From positions 1 to 5,601 of the forward strand of contig JAFVXN010000207.1 in assembly GCA_017501125.1 (NCBI GenBank): a DNA stretch of 5,601 nucleotides, read 5' to 3'. The stretch comes from Clostridia bacterium. GTDB taxonomy: Bacteria; Bacillota; Clostridia; Christensenellales; Borkfalkiaceae. The notes below the pieces were generated by a model. That model saw only the letters and a program-made list of their open reading frames with translations. It was not told the origin of the DNA and did not search any database. The position numbers and the translations under genes were made by a program. Shown here piece after piece: positions 4,064 to 5,601 of this stretch (the first letter of the stretch is position 1; each line of letters opens with the position of its first letter).

Positions 4064-5601
4064 TTAGTTGCCTTTATATCCCCACACGACAGGACAGTTA
4101 GAATAGTTCCAATTGCTATTCCAACCGCTCGGCTGACTCTCCGCCTCGCAGTATATTGTCAAACTAGTGCAAGAATTGAACGCCGCATAGCCGATACTCG
4201 TCACGCTATCGCCGATAGTCACACTCGTCAAACTATCGCAACAAGCGAACGCATGGGAACCGATACTCGTCACACTGTAGGGGATTACTACGCTCGTCAA
4301 ACTAGAGCAATATTCGAACGCCGCATTGCCGATACTCGTCACGCCGTCGGGAACAGTAAAGGTAGTTGCCGTCTTGCCTATCGCGTATTGCAAAAGCGTC
4401 TTTCCGTCTTTGGTATATAAGTTGCCGTCGATAGATTTATACGCCGTATTATTTCCATCAACTTCTATACTCGTCAAACTATCGCAATAATAGAACGCAT
4501 AAGAGCCGATACTCGTCACACTGTCGCCGATAGTCACACTTGTCACACTATCGCAATTATAGAACGCATGGGAACCGATACTTGTCACACTGTCAGGAAT
4601 TATGATCTGTTTCAAACCATCGCATTCATAAAATGCATAATCGCCAAGGCCCCTACCCCCTGTTATCGTCACATTTTTTAACGATACGGGAACGCAGGCA
4701 GCATTCTCGAGATAGCCACTTGCCCCAAAGATATATCCAAAGTGCGTGTCGCTTGCTCCGTCTTTCGTTGCCCCAACAAACGGCAACGTGATCTCAGTCA
4801 AATTACTGCATCCTTCGAACGCAGAAGATCCTATACTCGTCACACTGTCGGGGATAACGATTTCCGTCAAACTACTACATCCAGAGAACGCATAATCAGA
4901 TATCTTAGTCGCCGTCGTAATATTTGCCGTCGTCACTAATACGTCGTTGATATATAAGTTGCCGGCATAATACAACGGATTCGCAGAAGAACTGCCAAAC
5001 GATATCTGCGCCCAACTATCTATCGTGCCCGTATAATTGACCTTCGTCAAACTATCGCAGGAAAAGAACGCGTTTGTTTCTATAACAGTCACGCTATCGT
5101 GGATGATAACTTTTACCAAATTATCACAATGGGAGAACGAATAATACTCAATAGTGGACACCCAATCAGGGATAGTTACGCTTATCAAACTATCACAATT
5201 GTAGAACGAATAAAGCGATATCTTAGCCCCAACCGCAAAATTCGCCTCCGTCACCAACACGTTATCAATATATAAGTTACCAGCATAACATATCGGATTT
5301 GCGGTATAATAGCCAAATGTTATCTGCGCCCAACCGTCTATCGTGCCCGTGTAATTAACTCTCGCCAAATTATTACAATTTTCAAATGCATCAGCGCCAA
5401 TCGTCGTTATGCTTTCGCCTATCACCACACTCGTAATATCTAAAGAATCTTTAAAAGCCATAGCTTTGATTTCTTTGACGGGCAACCCTTTGTAGGTGTC
5501 GGGAATAACAACCTCCGCAAGCGCTTCTTCTAAACCTGCTACGATGTAATAGGTTCCTTTAGAACTTACTTCCCACAAAAGCCCCCACGTCTTTTCTGCG
5601 C
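4064..5601 (-). CDS. BspA-like leucine-rich-repeat (LRR_5) protein, 5' end missing
   Basis: The frame is open to the right edge, so the true start and any signal peptide lie outside. A TTG at 5578 is not credible as a start because coding-like sequence (AEKTWGL) precedes it. About 512 residues are visible. Counting from that TTG codon as residue 1, a GTYYIV...VVIPDTYKGLPV lead-in (8-34) precedes about a dozen repeats of the Treponema/BspA type. The short form is 23 residues, LTSVTIxDSVTSIGxxAFxxCDS; long 59-62 residue versions start at 71, 177, 260 and 368. The end, CEAESQPSGWNSNWNYSNCP... (477-504), is a typical cap for this family in gut Firmicutes. No membrane segment, LPxTG or dockerin follows. 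Such proteins are usually secreted or surface-exposed and bind proteins or host material; the ligand here is unknown. GC looks lower than in argH. Confidence 0.85.
   Translation of the reverse strand, partial: AEKTWGLLWEVSSKGTYYIVAGLEEALAEVVIPDTYKGLPVKEIKAMAFKDSLDITSVVIGESITTIGADAFENCNNLARVNYTGTIDGWAQITFGYYTANPICYAGNLYIDNVLVTEANFAVGAKISLYSFYNCDSLISVTIPDWVSTIEYYSFSHCDNLVKVIIHDSVTVIETNAFFSCDSLTKVNYTGTIDSWAQISFGSSSANPLYYAGNLYINDVLVTTANITTATKISDYAFSGCSSLTEIVIPDSVTSIGSSAFEGCSNLTEITLPFVGATKDGASDTHFGYIFGASGYLENAACVPVSLKNVTITGGRGLGDYAFYECDGLKQIIIPDSVTSIGSHAFYNCDSVTSVTIGDSVTSIGSYAFYYCDSLTSIEVDGNNTAYKSIDGNLYTKDGKTLLQYAIGKTATTFTVPDGVTSIGNAAFEYCSSLTSVVIPYSVTSIGSHAFACCDSLTSVTIGDSVTSIGYAAFNSCTSLTIYCEAESQPSGWNSNWNYSNCPVVWGYKGN
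4871..5050 (-). repeat. Long repeat unit, type A, copy 2
   Basis: A 60-residue unit with VNYTGTIDSWAQISFG, ANPLYYAGNLYINDVLVT and a final AFSGCSS. It is a direct repeat of 5189-5368, with two short 23-residue units between them. Confidence 0.8.
5189..5368 (-). repeat. Long repeat unit, type A, copy 1
   Basis: A 60-residue unit with VNYTGTIDGWAQITFG, ANPICYAGNLYIDNVLVT and a final SFYNCDS. It matches the unit at 4871-5050, exactly 318 bases further along the gene, and is clearly related at both protein and DNA level. Confidence 0.8.

Larger units (their letters stand above)
4163..5437 (-). repeat. Tandem LRR_5 repeat array within the surface-protein gene
   Basis: Repeats of 69 bases (23 residues) are interrupted by long units. 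In protein order from residue 48 (TTG at 5578 as residue 1) the lengths are 23, 60, 23, 23, 60, 23, 62, 23, 23, 59, 23, 23. Each unit starts with an LTxVxI-like strand and ends with AFxxCxS. The short units at 4478-4546 and 4163-4231 are nearly identical over about 40 bases, which points to recent duplication or conversion. Confidence 0.8.

Noticed and set aside
5576..5578. TTG at 5578 as the start of the LRR protein
   Set aside because: The frame continues upstream without a stop to the window edge, no ribosome binding site precedes it, and the residues before it fit the lead-in of the family. The gene is therefore treated as 5'-truncated by the window.

Overview
The window looks like ordinary chromosomal DNA from a member of the Bacillota, most likely a Clostridia-type gut or anaerobic lineage. 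This is an inference. It rests on the gene order ruvC-ruvA-ruvB-queA, strong sigma-A type promoters, AGGAG-type ribosome binding sites, and a BspA-like leucine-rich-repeat protein of the kind common in gut Firmicutes. No RNA gene, CRISPR array, insertion sequence or phage gene is visible.

Left part (1-2443, minus strand): an operon read right to left, ruvC > ruvA > ruvB > queA. ruvC and ruvA overlap by 4 bases (ATGA), ruvA and ruvB are 12 bases apart, and about 39 bases with no convincing terminator separate ruvB from queA. queA is only its first 25 codons and runs off the left edge. RuvA and RuvB form the Holliday-junction branch-migration motor and RuvC is the resolvase. QueA acts in queuosine tRNA modification and is a frequent passenger of this operon.

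Middle (2444-3978): a 146-base intergenic region, then argH (argininosuccinate lyase, last step of arginine synthesis) on the plus strand. The region carries one good promoter for each direction, and they face each other. The argH promoter lies on the ruvC side and the ruvC promoter on the argH side. The two -10 boxes are 9 bases apart and the predicted start sites 4 bases apart, so two polymerases could hardly bind at once. A 13-base inverted repeat covering both -35 boxes shares the same dyad centre, and a long hairpin ends directly before the argH ribosome binding site. This region is the most interesting part of the window.

Right part (3979-5601): two back-to-back intrinsic terminators, one for argH and one for the converging gene. 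Then comes the 3' part of a minus-strand gene for a BspA-like (LRR_5) repeat protein whose N-terminus lies beyond the right edge. It is built of 23-residue repeats in which roughly every third unit is a long 59-62 residue version, giving a super-period near 105 residues.

I found no previously undescribed system. The candidates worth checking are the face-to-face promoters, the argH leader hairpin, the C-terminal extension of RuvC and the higher-order repeat of the surface protein.
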